Below, one piece after another: positions 1 to 10,050 of a DNA stretch of 64,000 bases. Numbering within the stretch: the first letter of the stretch is position 1; each line of letters opens with the position of its first letter. The stretch is from CBDBJQ01 sp965206405. GTDB lineage: Bacteria; Pseudomonadota; Alphaproteobacteria; UBA8366. The position numbers and the translations under genes were made by a program. Location of the stretch: assembly GCA_965206405.1 (NCBI GenBank), contig CBDBJQ010000006.1, positions 62,001 through 126,000 on the forward strand, in the 5' to 3' direction. Under the pieces are notes generated by a model. That model searched no databases, was not told where the DNA came from, and worked only from the letters and a program-made list of their open reading frames with translations.

Positions 1-670
1 ATCCCTCGATCACCGGGAAGCGTACATGCAGCGTGGTCGATTTATGCTCGAGATACTCGACTTCGGCCTCGGCGAGAGCGGTCTTCTCAACCACCGACCA
101 CAGCACCGGCCGGGAACCCCGGAACAACCCACCGTTCATGATGAACTTGCCGATTTCGCCGGCGATCCGGGCCTCGGCCTCGAAAGCCATGGTCAGATAG
201 GGTTGCTCCCAGTCACCGATCACCCCGAGGCGCTTGAACTCCTCGCGCTGGACGTCGATCCAGTGTCCGGCAAACTCCCGGCATTCGCGACGGAACTCGA
301 GCACCGGAACCTCGTCCTTGTCGCGCCCCTCGGCGCGATACTGCTCCTCGACCTTCCACTCGATCGGAAGACCGTGGCAGTCCCAGCCCGGCACATAAAA
401 AGCGTCCTTGCCGAGCATCTGCTGGGTCCGGTTAACGACATCCTTGAGGATCTTGTTGATGGCGTGCCCGATATGGAGATGCCCGTTGGCGTAGGGCGGG
501 CCGTCATGCAGGATGAATTTCTCGCGCCCCTTCGATGCGGCGCGCATGCGCCCCCAGAGATCACCCTCCCGCCAGCGCTCCAGTAGCTGTGGCTCGCGCT
601 GCGACAGCTGCGCCTTCATCGGAAAGTCGGTTTTCGGGAGCCGGACGGTATCCCTGTAATCGACGGTCAT
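1..670 (-). CDS. ileS: Isoleucyl-tRNA synthetase, N-terminal part (runs off window)
   Basis: IleS attaches isoleucine to tRNA-Ile in the cytoplasm. Only the first 223 codons are in the window; the rest lies beyond base 1. The reading frame is open to the edge. It carries the class I signature HIGH at residues 66-69 within the context PPYANGHLHIGH, and the typical IleS start with a TDFPMK stretch. The start codon at 670 overlaps the ribF stop as ATGA, so the two are translationally coupled, an order common in proteobacteria. The editing and KMSKS regions are not visible. Identification is firm. Confidence 0.96.
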   Translation of the reverse strand, partial: MTVDYRDTVRLPKTDFPMKAQLSQREPQLLERWREGDLWGRMRAASKGREKFILHDGPPYANGHLHIGHAINKILKDVVNRTQQMLGKDAFYVPGWDCHGLPIEWKVEEQYRAEGRDKDEVPVLEFRRECREFAGHWIDVQREEFKRLGVIGDWEQPYLTMAFEAEARIAGEIGKFIMNGGLFRGSRPVLWSVVEKTALAEAEVEYLEHKSTTLHVRFPVIEG

Positions 671-1725
671 CGTCGGGCTTTCCTTCTGGCTGCAGGCTTC
701 GTGGCTGCCGGTTTCGTCGATGCGGGCACACCGGCAAGGGTGCGCCGCGCCTCAACACAGTCGTCGGCGATCTGCAGACGCATCGCCTCGAGAGTATCGA
801 AATTCCCCTCCGGGCGCAGAAACCCGATCAGCGCCACCCGGAGCCGCCGGCCATAGAGGTCACCGTCGAAATCGAAGATATGGGGTTCCAGCAAAAGCTC
901 GCCAGTGCCGCCGTCGATGGCCGGCCGGATACCGAGATTGGCTGCCCCGTCGCGCCAACCATGTGGTCCTTCCCCATCCCCGAATCCATCCCCGTCCCCA
1001 GATCCATCCCCGCCATCAAGGGCGACCCGGACCGCATAGATGCCAAAGGCGGGGCGTAGATAGGCGCCGAGCCGGAGGTTGGCAGTCGGAAAGCCGATCT
1101 CGTGGCCGAGGCACTGGCCGCGCACGACCCGGCCGGTGATCTCGAAGGGGCGGCCGAGCGCCGCCGCCGCTTCCTGTGGCCGTCCCTCGGCAAGATGCCG
1201 GCGGATGACGGTCGAGGAATAGGCGACCCCGTCCCCGCCCGCCACCGGCGCCACCTCGGTGCAATCAAAACGCCCGGCATAGCCGCGCAGCAGGGCGGCG
1301 TTGCCGCCGCGATCGCGCCCGAAGGCGAAATTGTTACCGACGACGACATGCCGGATGTCGAGCATATCGACCAGGACCTCCTCAACAAACGCCTCGGCGG
1401 TGTGGCGGGCCAGGGCGGCATCGAAGCGAAGCACCAGCTGCGCCGTCGCGCGGAGTCCGGCGAGACGCTCGGCCTTGACGCGGAACGGGGTGAGGCGGAA
1501 GGGCGGGTCGTCGGGCCGGAAGAAGCTGCGCGGATGCGGCTCGAAGGTGACAACGACCAGCGGCGCACCGGCCTCGGCAGCAATCGCGCCAGCAGCGCCG
1601 ATGACCGCTTGGTGGCCCTTGTGGACGCCGTCGAAATTGCCCAGCGCGGCAACGCCACGCCGCAAGTCTTCAGGCACGCGGCTCGGCCGACGGAGAATTC
1701 GGAGCGGGGAGCGGGAACGGTCCAT
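667..1725 (-). CDS. ribF: Bifunctional riboflavin kinase / FAD synthetase
   Basis: RibF phosphorylates riboflavin to FMN and adenylates FMN to FAD. The 352-residue product has the N-terminal nucleotidyltransferase motif GNFDGVHKGH (residues 29-38) and the C-terminal flavokinase motif GFPTAN (211-216). The frame is open further upstream to 1914, but that extension is low-complexity and unlike the family, so I chose the ATG at 1725. An unusual Gly/Asp-rich insert (about residues 238-254) sits in the kinase domain; it is encoded by slippage-prone short repeats near 960-1010 and is probably a surface loop. The stop overlaps the ileS start by four bases (ATGA). Confidence 0.94.
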   Translation of the reverse strand: MDRSRSPLRILRRPSRVPEDLRRGVAALGNFDGVHKGHQAVIGAAGAIAAEAGAPLVVVTFEPHPRSFFRPDDPPFRLTPFRVKAERLAGLRATAQLVLRFDAALARHTAEAFVEEVLVDMLDIRHVVVGNNFAFGRDRGGNAALLRGYAGRFDCTEVAPVAGGDGVAYSSTVIRRHLAEGRPQEAAAALGRPFEITGRVVRGQCLGHEIGFPTANLRLGAYLRPAFGIYAVRVALDGGDGSGDGDGFGDGEGPHGWRDGAANLGIRPAIDGGTGELLLEPHIFDFDGDLYGRRLRVALIGFLRPEGNFDTLEAMRLQIADDCVEARRTLAGVPASTKPAATKPAARRKARR

Positions 1726-2049
1726 GGGCCTGGGGGATTGGCGAACTCGAAACGCTGTTCTTGTTGTTGTTGCTGTGCTTGTGCCCGGTCTCGCATCCGG
1801 GGGATTCCATAGAAGAAGTCCTGTATCCGCGAACGCCTGCAAGGGCCTGCAAAGGCGGCAACGGGGGCGGCGGTGGGAGCCGGGCCGGCGACAGGGTTCC
1901 GGTGAATCCGGCACAGTTGCGGTGTGTAGCCGATAAGGCCCGGAAACTCAAAGTGGAAACGCGCACACCGGCCGTCGCCGGGCCTATGCCCGCCATGCAG
2001 CGCCTGCCATGCAGCAGGCGAGTCAGGCAGCAGGCGAGTCAGGCAGGGA
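1726..2049. other. Intergenic stretch upstream of ribF
   Basis: This 324-base stretch separates the ribF start from the end of the MaoC gene, all on the minus strand. I see no convincing gene, hairpin terminator or RNA here. It contains GTT-rich simple sequence around 1760-1780 and a 16-base tandem duplication at 2015-2046. A ribF promoter is expected here, but no clear -35/-10 pair stands out. Confidence 0.5.
2015..2046. repeat. 16-nt tandem duplication
   Basis: The unit CAGGCGAGTCAGGCAG is present twice back to back, just downstream of the MaoC stop on the minus strand. It is non-coding and is one of many recent short duplications in the window. Confidence 0.85.
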
Positions 2050-2652
2050 TCAGGCGGAGAGCGCCGGCGCCTTGCGGCTGGCCACGTAGAGCAACGCCTC
2101 ACCCTCGACCACCACGGTGTCACCGACCCGGCATTCAGTGTGCGTCTTCACGCGGGATTTCTCCGGCGCGATCTCGATGATCGTGCACCGGGCCTGGACC
2201 GTGTCGCCGGCGCGGACCGGGGCAAGAAAACGGAGATCCTGGCGCAGATAGATGCAGCCGGGTCCCGGCAGCCGAGTGCCGAGGACGGTGGAGATGAAGC
2301 TCGCCGTCAGCATGCCGTGGGCGATGCGCCCCTCGAACATGGTGTCGACAGCGAAATCCTGGTTGACGTGGACGGGATTGCTATCGCCGGATATGCCGGC
2401 GAAGAGGACAATGTCGGTTTCGGTAACGGTCTTGGCGTAGGTCGCCGTCATGCCGGTTTCGAGATCCTCGAGAAAGAATCCATGCAGATCATCCCCGGAA
2501 TTCTGTGAGCCGGAATTCTGTGAGCCAGAATCCTGTGAGCCAGAATCCTGTGAGCCAGAATCCTGTGGGCCAGATTCCTGTGGGCCAGATTCCGCTGATT
2601 TGGATTCCCGGGATCCGGGGTCTTGCGGTTCGAGCTTCCGAAGCGCGTCCAT
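2050..2652 (-). CDS. MaoC-like (R)-specific enoyl-CoA hydratase
   Basis: This 200-residue protein is a MaoC-family hot-dog-fold hydratase, likely acting on (R)-3-hydroxyacyl-CoA/enoyl-CoA. The hydratase motif is visible as GISGDSNPVHVNQDFA followed by GRIAHGML; the Asp and His of this motif are catalytic in the family. The first 50 or so residues are not family sequence: they are a Ser/Gly/Gln/Asn linker built from 5-residue repeats (DNA repeat at 2495-2599). An internal start after the linker is therefore possible, but no methionine lies between the repeats and the domain before the one in ETGMTATY. It is a single gene, divergent from the suf operon. The substrate is not known. Confidence 0.82.
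   Translation of the reverse strand: MDALRKLEPQDPGSRESKSAESGPQESGPQDSGSQDSGSQDSGSQNSGSQNSGDDLHGFFLEDLETGMTATYAKTVTETDIVLFAGISGDSNPVHVNQDFAVDTMFEGRIAHGMLTASFISTVLGTRLPGPGCIYLRQDLRFLAPVRAGDTVQARCTIIEIAPEKSRVKTHTECRVGDTVVVEGEALLYVASRKAPALSA
2495..2599. repeat. Seven 15-nt tandem repeats coding a Ser/Gly/Gln linker
   Basis: Seven consecutive 15-base units, of the type CCAGAATCCTGTGAG with 1-3 changes each, lie in frame in the N-terminal part of the MaoC gene. They encode a five-residue SGSQ(D/N)-type repeat. The unit length is a multiple of three, so copy-number changes keep the frame. Confidence 0.92.
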
Positions 2653-2745
2653 GCGGCACTCTACAGTTGTTTCGGGGAGCGTGTCGGGAGATCAGGCGGC
2701 GTTGCGGGCGACCTGCACGATATCCGGAATCCTAACCCATTCATT

Positions 2746-2778
2746 TTGCAACGCAACAATTATTATGTTGTTGTGCAA
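2746..2778. promoter_or_regulatory. Imperfect inverted repeat in the maoC-sufR divergent region
   Basis: Arms CAACAA and TTGTTG face each other across eight AT-rich bases, and an outer TTGCA/TGCAA pair extends the symmetry with a small bulge. It lies between two divergent genes, so it may be an operator or promoter element for the minus-strand MaoC gene. No regulator can be named. Confidence 0.35.
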
Positions 2779-2864
2779 TATCGACCAGGCAGACAGGCGG
2801 CTTTCGTCACCAAAACCCTGCCAAAGCCTTGTCGACAAAAAGCCTGAAAAAACTGTTGTAAAGC

Positions 2865-2879
2865 GGACCAATATGGTCC
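2865..2879. promoter_or_regulatory. Perfect palindrome GGACC-N5-GGTCC, candidate SufR operator
   Basis: GGACCAATATGGTCC is a perfect inverted repeat with five-base arms. It ends four bases before a -10-like TATAAA (2884-2889), about 85 bases upstream of the first suf gene. The first gene encodes an Rrf2 repressor, and such regulators commonly autoregulate by covering their own promoter. The match to a specific known box is not claimed; assignment is by position and symmetry. Confidence 0.5.
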
Positions 2880-2975
2880 ATTTTATAAATCCACTCTCAG
2901 AATCGGCCTCCACGCCGGCTCCGGGGCGCCCCCGAGGCACGCTTTCTCGATGCATCCGCAAGGAAAGGTTTCGCG

Positions 2976-3472
2976 ATGATCAAGCTCAGCCGCATGACCG
3001 ACTATGGCATCGTTGTGATGTCCCAGCTCCGTACCGCACCGGAGGACAGCCGGACCTCGACCGAACTCTCCGGGGCAACCGGAATCCCGCTGCCGACCGT
3101 CAGCAAGCTGCTCAAGGCGCTGGCCCGGGCAGGCCTCGTTACCTCCCGCCGCGGCGCCCATGGCGGCTACGCCTTGGTCCGGGACCTCGACGCCATCACC
3201 GCCACTGAAATCATCGAGGCGCTCGAGGGACCGGTCGCACTGACCGCCTGCGTTGACGGCTCTGATTCCGCCTGCGGCGTTGAGGCCTTGTGCCCGATAC
3301 GCGGGGGCTGGGACAGGATCAACGAGGCCATCCGCAGCGCCCTCGAGACCGTCACCCTCGCCGAACTCTGTGCGCCGTCCCTCACCGCGCCAGCATCCAC
3401 TGCACCAACATCTGCGGCGGCGGGCTCCGCCGCGTCATCGACCGCTGCATCATCAACCGGGGAACAACGGTC

Positions 3473-3476
<4 letters not shown>
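2976..3476 (+). CDS. sufR: Rrf2-family Fe-S-responsive repressor of the suf operon
   Basis: This 166-residue protein has an N-terminal winged-helix domain (residues 1-65, starting MIKLSRMTDYG) typical of the Rrf2 SUF-regulator subgroup. Three cysteines, C92, C100 and C106, match the cluster-binding region of Rrf2 sensors such as IscR, although the C92-C100 spacing is seven residues rather than five. The C-terminus is a low-complexity Ala/Ser/Thr tail. It is the first gene of the operon and overlaps sufB as ATGA. The likely role is to sense Fe-S status and repress the operon through the palindrome at 2865-2879 (inference). Confidence 0.9.
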
Positions 3477-4972
<1,496 letters not shown>

Positions 4973-5063
4973 GGGCCGGTTAAGGAACAACCCGCATCCC
5001 TGGCCGGCGGGCGACATGACAAGAAGCAAAAACAGCAAAAAACAGAACCTGACAGGGCGCGCC

Positions 5064-5819
5064 ATGCCGCTTCTCGAAATCAATAACCTCTGTGCCAGCG
5101 TCGACGGGCAGGAAATCCTGCGCGGCGTTGACCTCGTGCTCGAAGAGGGTGCGGTTCACGCCATCATGGGCCCCAACGGCTCCGGCAAAAGCACCCTGTC
5201 GCACGTGCTCGCCGGCCGCGACGACTATGAGGTCACCGATGGCACGGTCCGGCTCGACGGCACCGATTTGTTCGCCATGGACCCCGAGGAGCGCGCACTG
5301 GCCGGGGTTTTCCTCGGTTTCCAGTATCCGGTCGAGCTACCCGGCGTGGTCGGCACCACTTTCCTCCGGACCGCCGTCAACGCGCATCGCACCCATCGCG
5401 GCGAGGATGCGCTCGACGCCATGCAGTTCGTCCGCTTCGTGCGCGAAAAATCAGCCGCGCTGCAGATCGAGGACGACATGCTCAAGCGTCCGGTTAATGT
5501 CGGCTTCTCCGGCGGCGAGAAAAAGCGCAACGAGATCCTCCAGCTCGCCCTGCTCGAACCGCGCCTCGCGATCCTCGATGAGACCGATTCGGGCCTCGAC
5601 ATCGATGCCCTTAGGCTGGTTTCCGAGGGCATCAACGCGATGCGTGATCCGGCCCGAGGCTTCCTAATCATCACCCATTACCAGCGCCTGCTCGACTATG
5701 TGGAACCGGATCACATCCACATCCTGATCGACGGCCGCATTGTCCGCTCCGGCGACATGTCGCTGGCTCCGGAGCTCGAGCGCGAAGGCTATGCCCGCTA
5801 CGCCGGGGTGGCGGCATGA
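5064..5819 (+). CDS. sufC: Fe-S cluster assembly ATPase SufC
   Basis: SufC is the ABC-type ATPase of the SufBCD scaffold. The 251-residue protein has Walker A (MGPNGSGKST), the ABC signature FSGGEKKRNE and Walker B (LAILDETDSGLD). An in-frame ATG at 5016 would add a Lys/Asn-rich 16-residue leader; I prefer 5064 (MPLLEINNL), which is the normal SufC beginning. The stop is followed by a small duplicated sequence (GGCATGAGCAC twice) carrying two candidate ATGs, the second being the sufD start. Confidence 0.97.
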   Translation: MPLLEINNLCASVDGQEILRGVDLVLEEGAVHAIMGPNGSGKSTLSHVLAGRDDYEVTDGTVRLDGTDLFAMDPEERALAGVFLGFQYPVELPGVVGTTFLRTAVNAHRTHRGEDALDAMQFVRFVREKSAALQIEDDMLKRPVNVGFSGGEKKRNEILQLALLEPRLAILDETDSGLDIDALRLVSEGINAMRDPARGFLIITHYQRLLDYVEPDHIHILIDGRIVRSGDMSLAPELEREGYARYAGVAA

Positions 5820-5829
5820 GCACAGAGGC

Positions 5830-7257
5830 ATGAGCACGGATATGAACATGACCGCCGGGGACAGCATGGATGCCGGGGATCTCGCCGGAAATCTCGCCGG
5901 GGATCTCGAAGGCGCCCTGCCGCACCTTGCCGGTGCCGGCACCGGGTGGCTCGACGCCTTGCGCCGGGACGGGCTGAAGCGTTACCGCGAAGAGGGCCTG
6001 CCGGGGCCGAAGACCGAGACCTGGAAATACACCGGCCTCAAACGCGCCATGCGAAACGGGTTTGTACCCGCAGTTCCCGCCGCCATTGCCGGGAGTGCCG
6101 TCGAGAGCGGTGCCGCACTCCCGGCCGATCTTCCGGCCGATCTTCCGGCCGGGCCGGTTGCGGTCTGCATCAACGGCCGTTTCAGCCCGGCCTCATCGCA
6201 GCTCGTGGATCTGCCGGATGGGCTCAGTATCACCAGCCTCGCCGAGACCCTGGCAAGCGACCCGGATTCCCTGCACGGCCTTCTCTGCACCGGCGAACCA
6301 CGCGAGAACATGCCGATGCTAGCGCTGAACACCGCCGCCATGGAAGACGGGATCGTCGTCCGCGCCGCACCCGGCTTCGCCTCCGAGACGCCGCTCCACC
6401 TGATCTTCGCCAATACCGGTGATGTGGGCGACACCGCGCCGCCCGCTTTCCACCCCCGGCTCCTGGTTGTTGTCGGCGACGGGGCCGGGCTTATCGTTAG
6501 CGAGAGCCACACCGGCAACGATGCGCCCTATTTGGCCAATCTCGCTGCTGAAATCGCCATCGGCGCCGGCGCCTCGCTGACCCATTGCAAACTCCAGCGC
6601 GAGGGTGATGCGGCGGTCCATGTCGCCACAGCTCTCGTCGCACTTGGCGCGGGCGGGCGTTACGAGAACTTCACCATGCAGCTCGGCGGCCTCCTGGCGC
6701 GCAACGAGATCCATGTCGGCCTTCAGGACAACGCCGATTGCCGCCTTGCGGGGGCCTATGCCGGACGCGCACGACAGCACATTGATAACACTACCTTCGT
6801 TGACCATCTGAGACCCAATAGCCGTTCAATGCAGGTTTACCGGGGCGCCCTCGACGAGCGCGCGAACGGCGTGTTCCAGGGCAAGATCCGCATCTGCCGC
6901 GATGCCCAGAAGACCGACGGGCACCAGATCAACAAGGCGCTGCTGCTGTCGCCCGAAGCCGAAATCAACAGCAAGCCGGAACTCGAGATCTACGCCGATG
7001 ATGTCCAGTGCGGACATGGCGCCACCGCCGGCGAGCTCGACGAGGAACAGATGTTCTACATGGTTTCCCGCGGCATCCCCCGGCCCGAGGCCCGCAACAT
7101 GTTGATTGCGGCGTTTCTCGGTGAGGCGATCGCCGAGATGTCCTGCGCCGAACTTCGCGAGACCTTTAGCGAGGCCGCCGGGACCTGGCTCGCCGGACGC
7201 CGGGCACCCATCGATGCCAATGGCGCAGACCACACCAGAAAGAGAACAGGCGCATGA
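5830..7257 (+). CDS. sufD: Fe-S cluster assembly protein SufD
   Basis: SufD pairs with SufB in the SufBCD scaffold. The 475-residue product carries the N-terminal KTETWKYT block and the C-terminal CGHGATAGELDEEQMFYMVSRG block typical of SufD. The N-terminus (residues 10-30) contains an AGDLAGNLAGDL slippage repeat, and an ADLPADLPA repeat lies near residue 100 (12-base DNA units at 6121-6144). The first possible ATG at 5816 is closed by a stop after five codons, so 5830 is the start. It overlaps sufS as ATGA. Confidence 0.95.
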   Translation: MSTDMNMTAGDSMDAGDLAGNLAGDLEGALPHLAGAGTGWLDALRRDGLKRYREEGLPGPKTETWKYTGLKRAMRNGFVPAVPAAIAGSAVESGAALPADLPADLPAGPVAVCINGRFSPASSQLVDLPDGLSITSLAETLASDPDSLHGLLCTGEPRENMPMLALNTAAMEDGIVVRAAPGFASETPLHLIFANTGDVGDTAPPAFHPRLLVVVGDGAGLIVSESHTGNDAPYLANLAAEIAIGAGASLTHCKLQREGDAAVHVATALVALGAGGRYENFTMQLGGLLARNEIHVGLQDNADCRLAGAYAGRARQHIDNTTFVDHLRPNSRSMQVYRGALDERANGVFQGKIRICRDAQKTDGHQINKALLLSPEAEINSKPELEIYADDVQCGHGATAGELDEEQMFYMVSRGIPRPEARNMLIAAFLGEAIAEMSCAELRETFSEAAGTWLAGRRAPIDANGADHTRKRTGA

Positions 7258-8546
7258 GTGCGACAGACATGGCCGTGGCAGAAACGGCGCCCCGACAGGA
7301 TGTCGGCAGCCCGGATCCCGCAGCGGGATACGACGTGGCGCGGATCCGCGCCGATTTTCCGATCCTCGCGCGCGAGGTCCATGACGGCCGGCCGCTCGTC
7401 TTCCTCGACAGCGCCGCCTCGGCCCAGAAGCCGCGCCAGGTGCTCGATACGATGCGGGATTTCTACGAGACCGAATACGCCAACGTCCACCGTGGCACCT
7501 ATCTTCTGAGCGAGCGGTCGACCGAGCGCTACGAGGCTGCGCGCGACACCGCACGCGATTTCCTTAATGCCCGCGACCGTCGCGAGATCGTATTCACCCG
7601 CAACGCCACCGAAGCGATCAATCTCGTTGCCTATTCCTGGGCTCGGACTTTCCTCGAGCCTGGCGACGAGATCCTGACCACGGTGATGGAGCACCACTCC
7701 AACATTGTCCCCTGGCAGCTGATCCGCGACGAGAACGATCTCGTCCTCAAGGCCGCCCCGGTTGACGATGACGGGGTGTTCCGGATCGAGAACCTTGCCA
7801 AACTGGTAACACCGAAAACCCGGCTGATCGCGGTCACCCATGTCTCCAACGTCCTCGGCACCGTTCTGCCGATCCGCGAGCTGGCCAAGCTTGCACATGA
7901 CAACAACGCCCTTCTGCTTGTCGATGGCAGCCAGGCGGTGATGCACATGCCGGTCGACGTCCAGGCGCTCGATTGTGATTTCTACGTCTTCACCGGCCAC
8001 AAAATCTACGGCCCCTCGGGCATCGGCGTGCTGTACGCCAAAGAGGCGCTGCTCGATGCGATGCCGCCCTTCATGGGCGGCGGCGACATGATCTCCAGCG
8101 TCACCATCGCCGAGAGCCGCTGGGCCGCCCCGCCGGCGAAATTCGAAGCCGGCACACCGGCGATCGTCCAGGCGGTCGGCCTTGCCGCCGCCCTCGATTA
8201 TCTGACAGAAGCCGGAATCGAGGCCGTCTCGGCCCATGAGCGCAACCTTGGCACCTACGCCGCCCAGCGTCTCGCCTCGGTCGACGGTCTGAAGATCTTC
8301 GGCACCGCCCCCGACAAGACCAGCGTCATCTCCTTTACCATGGACTGCGCCCATCCCCACGACATCGGTACTGTCATCGACCGCGCCGGGGTTTGCATCC
8401 GGGCCGGGCATCACTGCGCCCAGCCACTGATGGAGCGGTTCGATACCGCCGCCATGGCCCGCGCGTCGTTTGGGATGTACAACACCCACGCTGAGATCGA
8501 CACCCTCGTCGATGCGCTCAGCACGGTGCGGGAGATGTTCGGCTGA
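7254..8546 (+). CDS. sufS: SufS-type cysteine desulfurase
   Basis: This PLP enzyme removes sulfur from cysteine and passes it to the assembly machinery. The 430-residue protein has the PLP lysine K250 in TGHKIYGPSG and the catalytic cysteine C388 in RAGHHCAQPLM, the arrangement of group II (SufS) desulfurases. The ATMEHHSNIVPW-type region (here TVMEHHSNIVPW) is also present. The start overlaps the sufD stop, and the stop overlaps sufU as TGATG, so expression is tightly coupled. Confidence 0.97.
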   Translation: MSATDMAVAETAPRQDVGSPDPAAGYDVARIRADFPILAREVHDGRPLVFLDSAASAQKPRQVLDTMRDFYETEYANVHRGTYLLSERSTERYEAARDTARDFLNARDRREIVFTRNATEAINLVAYSWARTFLEPGDEILTTVMEHHSNIVPWQLIRDENDLVLKAAPVDDDGVFRIENLAKLVTPKTRLIAVTHVSNVLGTVLPIRELAKLAHDNNALLLVDGSQAVMHMPVDVQALDCDFYVFTGHKIYGPSGIGVLYAKEALLDAMPPFMGGGDMISSVTIAESRWAAPPAKFEAGTPAIVQAVGLAAALDYLTEAGIEAVSAHERNLGTYAAQRLASVDGLKIFGTAPDKTSVISFTMDCAHPHDIGTVIDRAGVCIRAGHHCAQPLMERFDTAAMARASFGMYNTHAEIDTLVDALSTVREMFG

Positions 8547-9007
8547 TGGACGACCTTCGCGAACTCTATCAGGAAGTGATCCTCGATCACGGCAAGGCGC
8601 CCCGGAACTACCGGCGGCCGGAGGATGCCAACCGGCAGGCTGCCGGGCGCAACCCGCTGTGCGGCGATCAGCTCGAGATCTACATTCGCCTTGATGGCGA
8701 CGACCGCATCGCCGACGCCGCTTTCCTCGGCAAGGGCTGCGCCATCTCGGTTGCCTCGGCGTCGATGATGACTGAGATCGTCAAAGGCAAGTCGCGGGCG
8801 GAGGCGGAGACGATGTTCGGGCGGTTCCGCGGCATGTGCACCGGCGAGGCCGCAGAAGGCCCGGCGGCAGACGACGAGGACATGGAGCGCTTGCGGGTGA
8901 TGTCCGGAGTGCGGCAATTCCCGGTGCGGGTCAAATGCGCCACCCTGGCCTGGCATGCGCTCGATGCGGCGCTCAGCGGCAAGGGCGAGGCGACAACGGA
9001 GCGCTAG
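8546..9007 (+). CDS. sufU: SufU/IscU-like scaffold or sulfur-relay protein
   Basis: This 153-residue NifU-N/IscU-fold protein has the three conserved metal/cluster cysteines C39, C65 and C131, with the conserved aspartate D41 (PLCGD). It begins MDDLRELYQEVILDHGKAPRN, matching the SUF-associated IscU-like group. In Firmicutes the homologue is a zinc-dependent sulfur acceptor for SufS; here the position directly behind sufS (TGATG overlap) supports the same partnership. Whether it acts as scaffold or sulfur relay cannot be decided from sequence. Confidence 0.93.
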   Translation: MDDLRELYQEVILDHGKAPRNYRRPEDANRQAAGRNPLCGDQLEIYIRLDGDDRIADAAFLGKGCAISVASASMMTEIVKGKSRAEAETMFGRFRGMCTGEAAEGPAADDEDMERLRVMSGVRQFPVRVKCATLAWHALDAALSGKGEATTER

Positions 9008-9011
9008 GGTA

Positions 9012-9413
9012 ATGACCGATCCGTATAACCCCTATCTGTCCGCCAATATGATGGGCGGAGCGCCAGAGATCGTAACGGTGCAGGCCGGCGAGACACTCGA
9101 GGCGGGAATCGCGGTGGCGCCGCGCGACCGGGTGGTCGAGTCCCTAAAGACGGTGTACGATCCGGAAATCCCGGTCAATATTTACGACCTTGGGTTAATA
9201 TATGACCTTGATATGGCCGAAAACGGCGACGTGGCGATCTCCATGACCTTGACGACGCCGGCCTGTCCGGTTGCCGAAGCCATTCCCCAGTGGGTCGCCA
9301 CTGCCGTCGAAACCGTCGAGGGTGTGGGCCGAATCGAGGTCCGGCTGGTCTGGGACCCGCCCTGGGACCGGACGATGATGTCGGCCGATGCGGAGATGGC
9401 GCTTGGTCTGTAG
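9012..9413 (+). CDS. sufT: SufT-like MIP18/DUF59 Fe-S assembly protein
   Basis: This 133-residue DUF59/MIP18-family protein is the usual SUF-operon member thought to help maturation of Fe-S proteins. The core is visible as VYDPEIPVNIYDLGLIYDL, then TTPACPVAEAIP with the single conserved cysteine, and VWDPPWDRTMMS near the end. An open frame reaches back into sufU, but the ATG at 9012, five bases after the sufU stop, gives the normal length. It is followed by sufA after 48 bases. Confidence 0.93.
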   Translation: MTDPYNPYLSANMMGGAPEIVTVQAGETLEAGIAVAPRDRVVESLKTVYDPEIPVNIYDLGLIYDLDMAENGDVAISMTLTTPACPVAEAIPQWVATAVETVEGVGRIEVRLVWDPPWDRTMMSADAEMALGL

Positions 9414-9461
9414 CCGAGAGACCCGAAGCCAGGGAAACGGCCAGGGAATGCGAAAGGAGCA

Positions 9462-9839
9462 ATGGCAATGAACGCGATGTTGACCTTGACCGACGCAGCG
9501 GTCGCTCATGCGCGCGCGCTTCTCGACAAGACCGAGACGCCGGTCGCCGGCCTGCGCGTCGGCGTCCGATCGCGTGGTTGCTCGGGTTACAGCTACTATG
9601 TCGAGTATGCCGAGGAACAGAAACCACTAGAGGACGTAGTTGAAGCCGGCGATGTGCGGATATTTGTCGACCCGATGGCAACGATGTTTATCATTGGCGC
9701 CGAGATGGACTATACCGAGGACCGGTTCCATTCCGGCTTCGTGTTTTCCAACCCGAACGAGTCCGGCCGCTGCGGTTGCGGAGAATCCTTCAGTGTGAAC
9801 GCTCCCGGAGAAGATACTTCCAAAGAAGATGCCGCTTGA
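9462..9839 (+). CDS. sufA: A-type Fe-S carrier protein (HesB/IscA/SufA family)
   Basis: This 125-residue carrier accepts clusters from the scaffold and delivers them to client enzymes. The three conserved cysteines are C40 (RGCSGYSY) and C104/C106 (GRCGCGESF). AAAGGAG lies just upstream of two candidate ATGs (9462 and 9468); the second has the better spacing, so the protein may be two residues shorter. The C-terminal APGEDTSKEDAA tail is non-conserved. Confidence 0.95.
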   Translation: MAMNAMLTLTDAAVAHARALLDKTETPVAGLRVGVRSRGCSGYSYYVEYAEEQKPLEDVVEAGDVRIFVDPMATMFIIGAEMDYTEDRFHSGFVFSNPNESGRCGCGESFSVNAPGEDTSKEDAA

Positions 9840-9865
9840 GATAGCATTTCGGGCCGCCTCGCCGC

Positions 9866-9895
9866 AGCCAAGCTCCGCCGAGCCAAGCTCCGCCG
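9866..9895. repeat. 15-nt tandem duplication between sufA and the radical SAM gene
   Basis: The unit AGCCAAGCTCCGCCG occurs twice and is followed by a partial third copy. The whole 9840-10050 spacer is built of short degenerate repeats (CCAAGA/CATAA-like units) and holds no gene that I can support; the open frame through it is low-complexity. Confidence 0.85.
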
Positions 9896-10050
9896 TAGCC
9901 AAGCAACGTCTTGCCGGCAACACCCCAGAATACAATCCAAGATACGATCCAGGACATAATCCAAGCCACACCCCGAGACATAACCAAAGACACGGGCCGC
10001 AAGACACGCCCGGGACACACCCGCCGAAACGCGACCAAATTGGACCCACG

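Noticed and set aside
2495..2599. CRISPR-like regular repeats
   Set aside because: The units are contiguous 15-mers without spacers and lie in a coding linker; the 108-base Sel1 units are also coding. No CRISPR array is present.
7056..8489. 477-codon minus-strand open frame opposite sufS
   Set aside because: It is a shadow of sufS, which carries the PLP lysine and catalytic cysteine.
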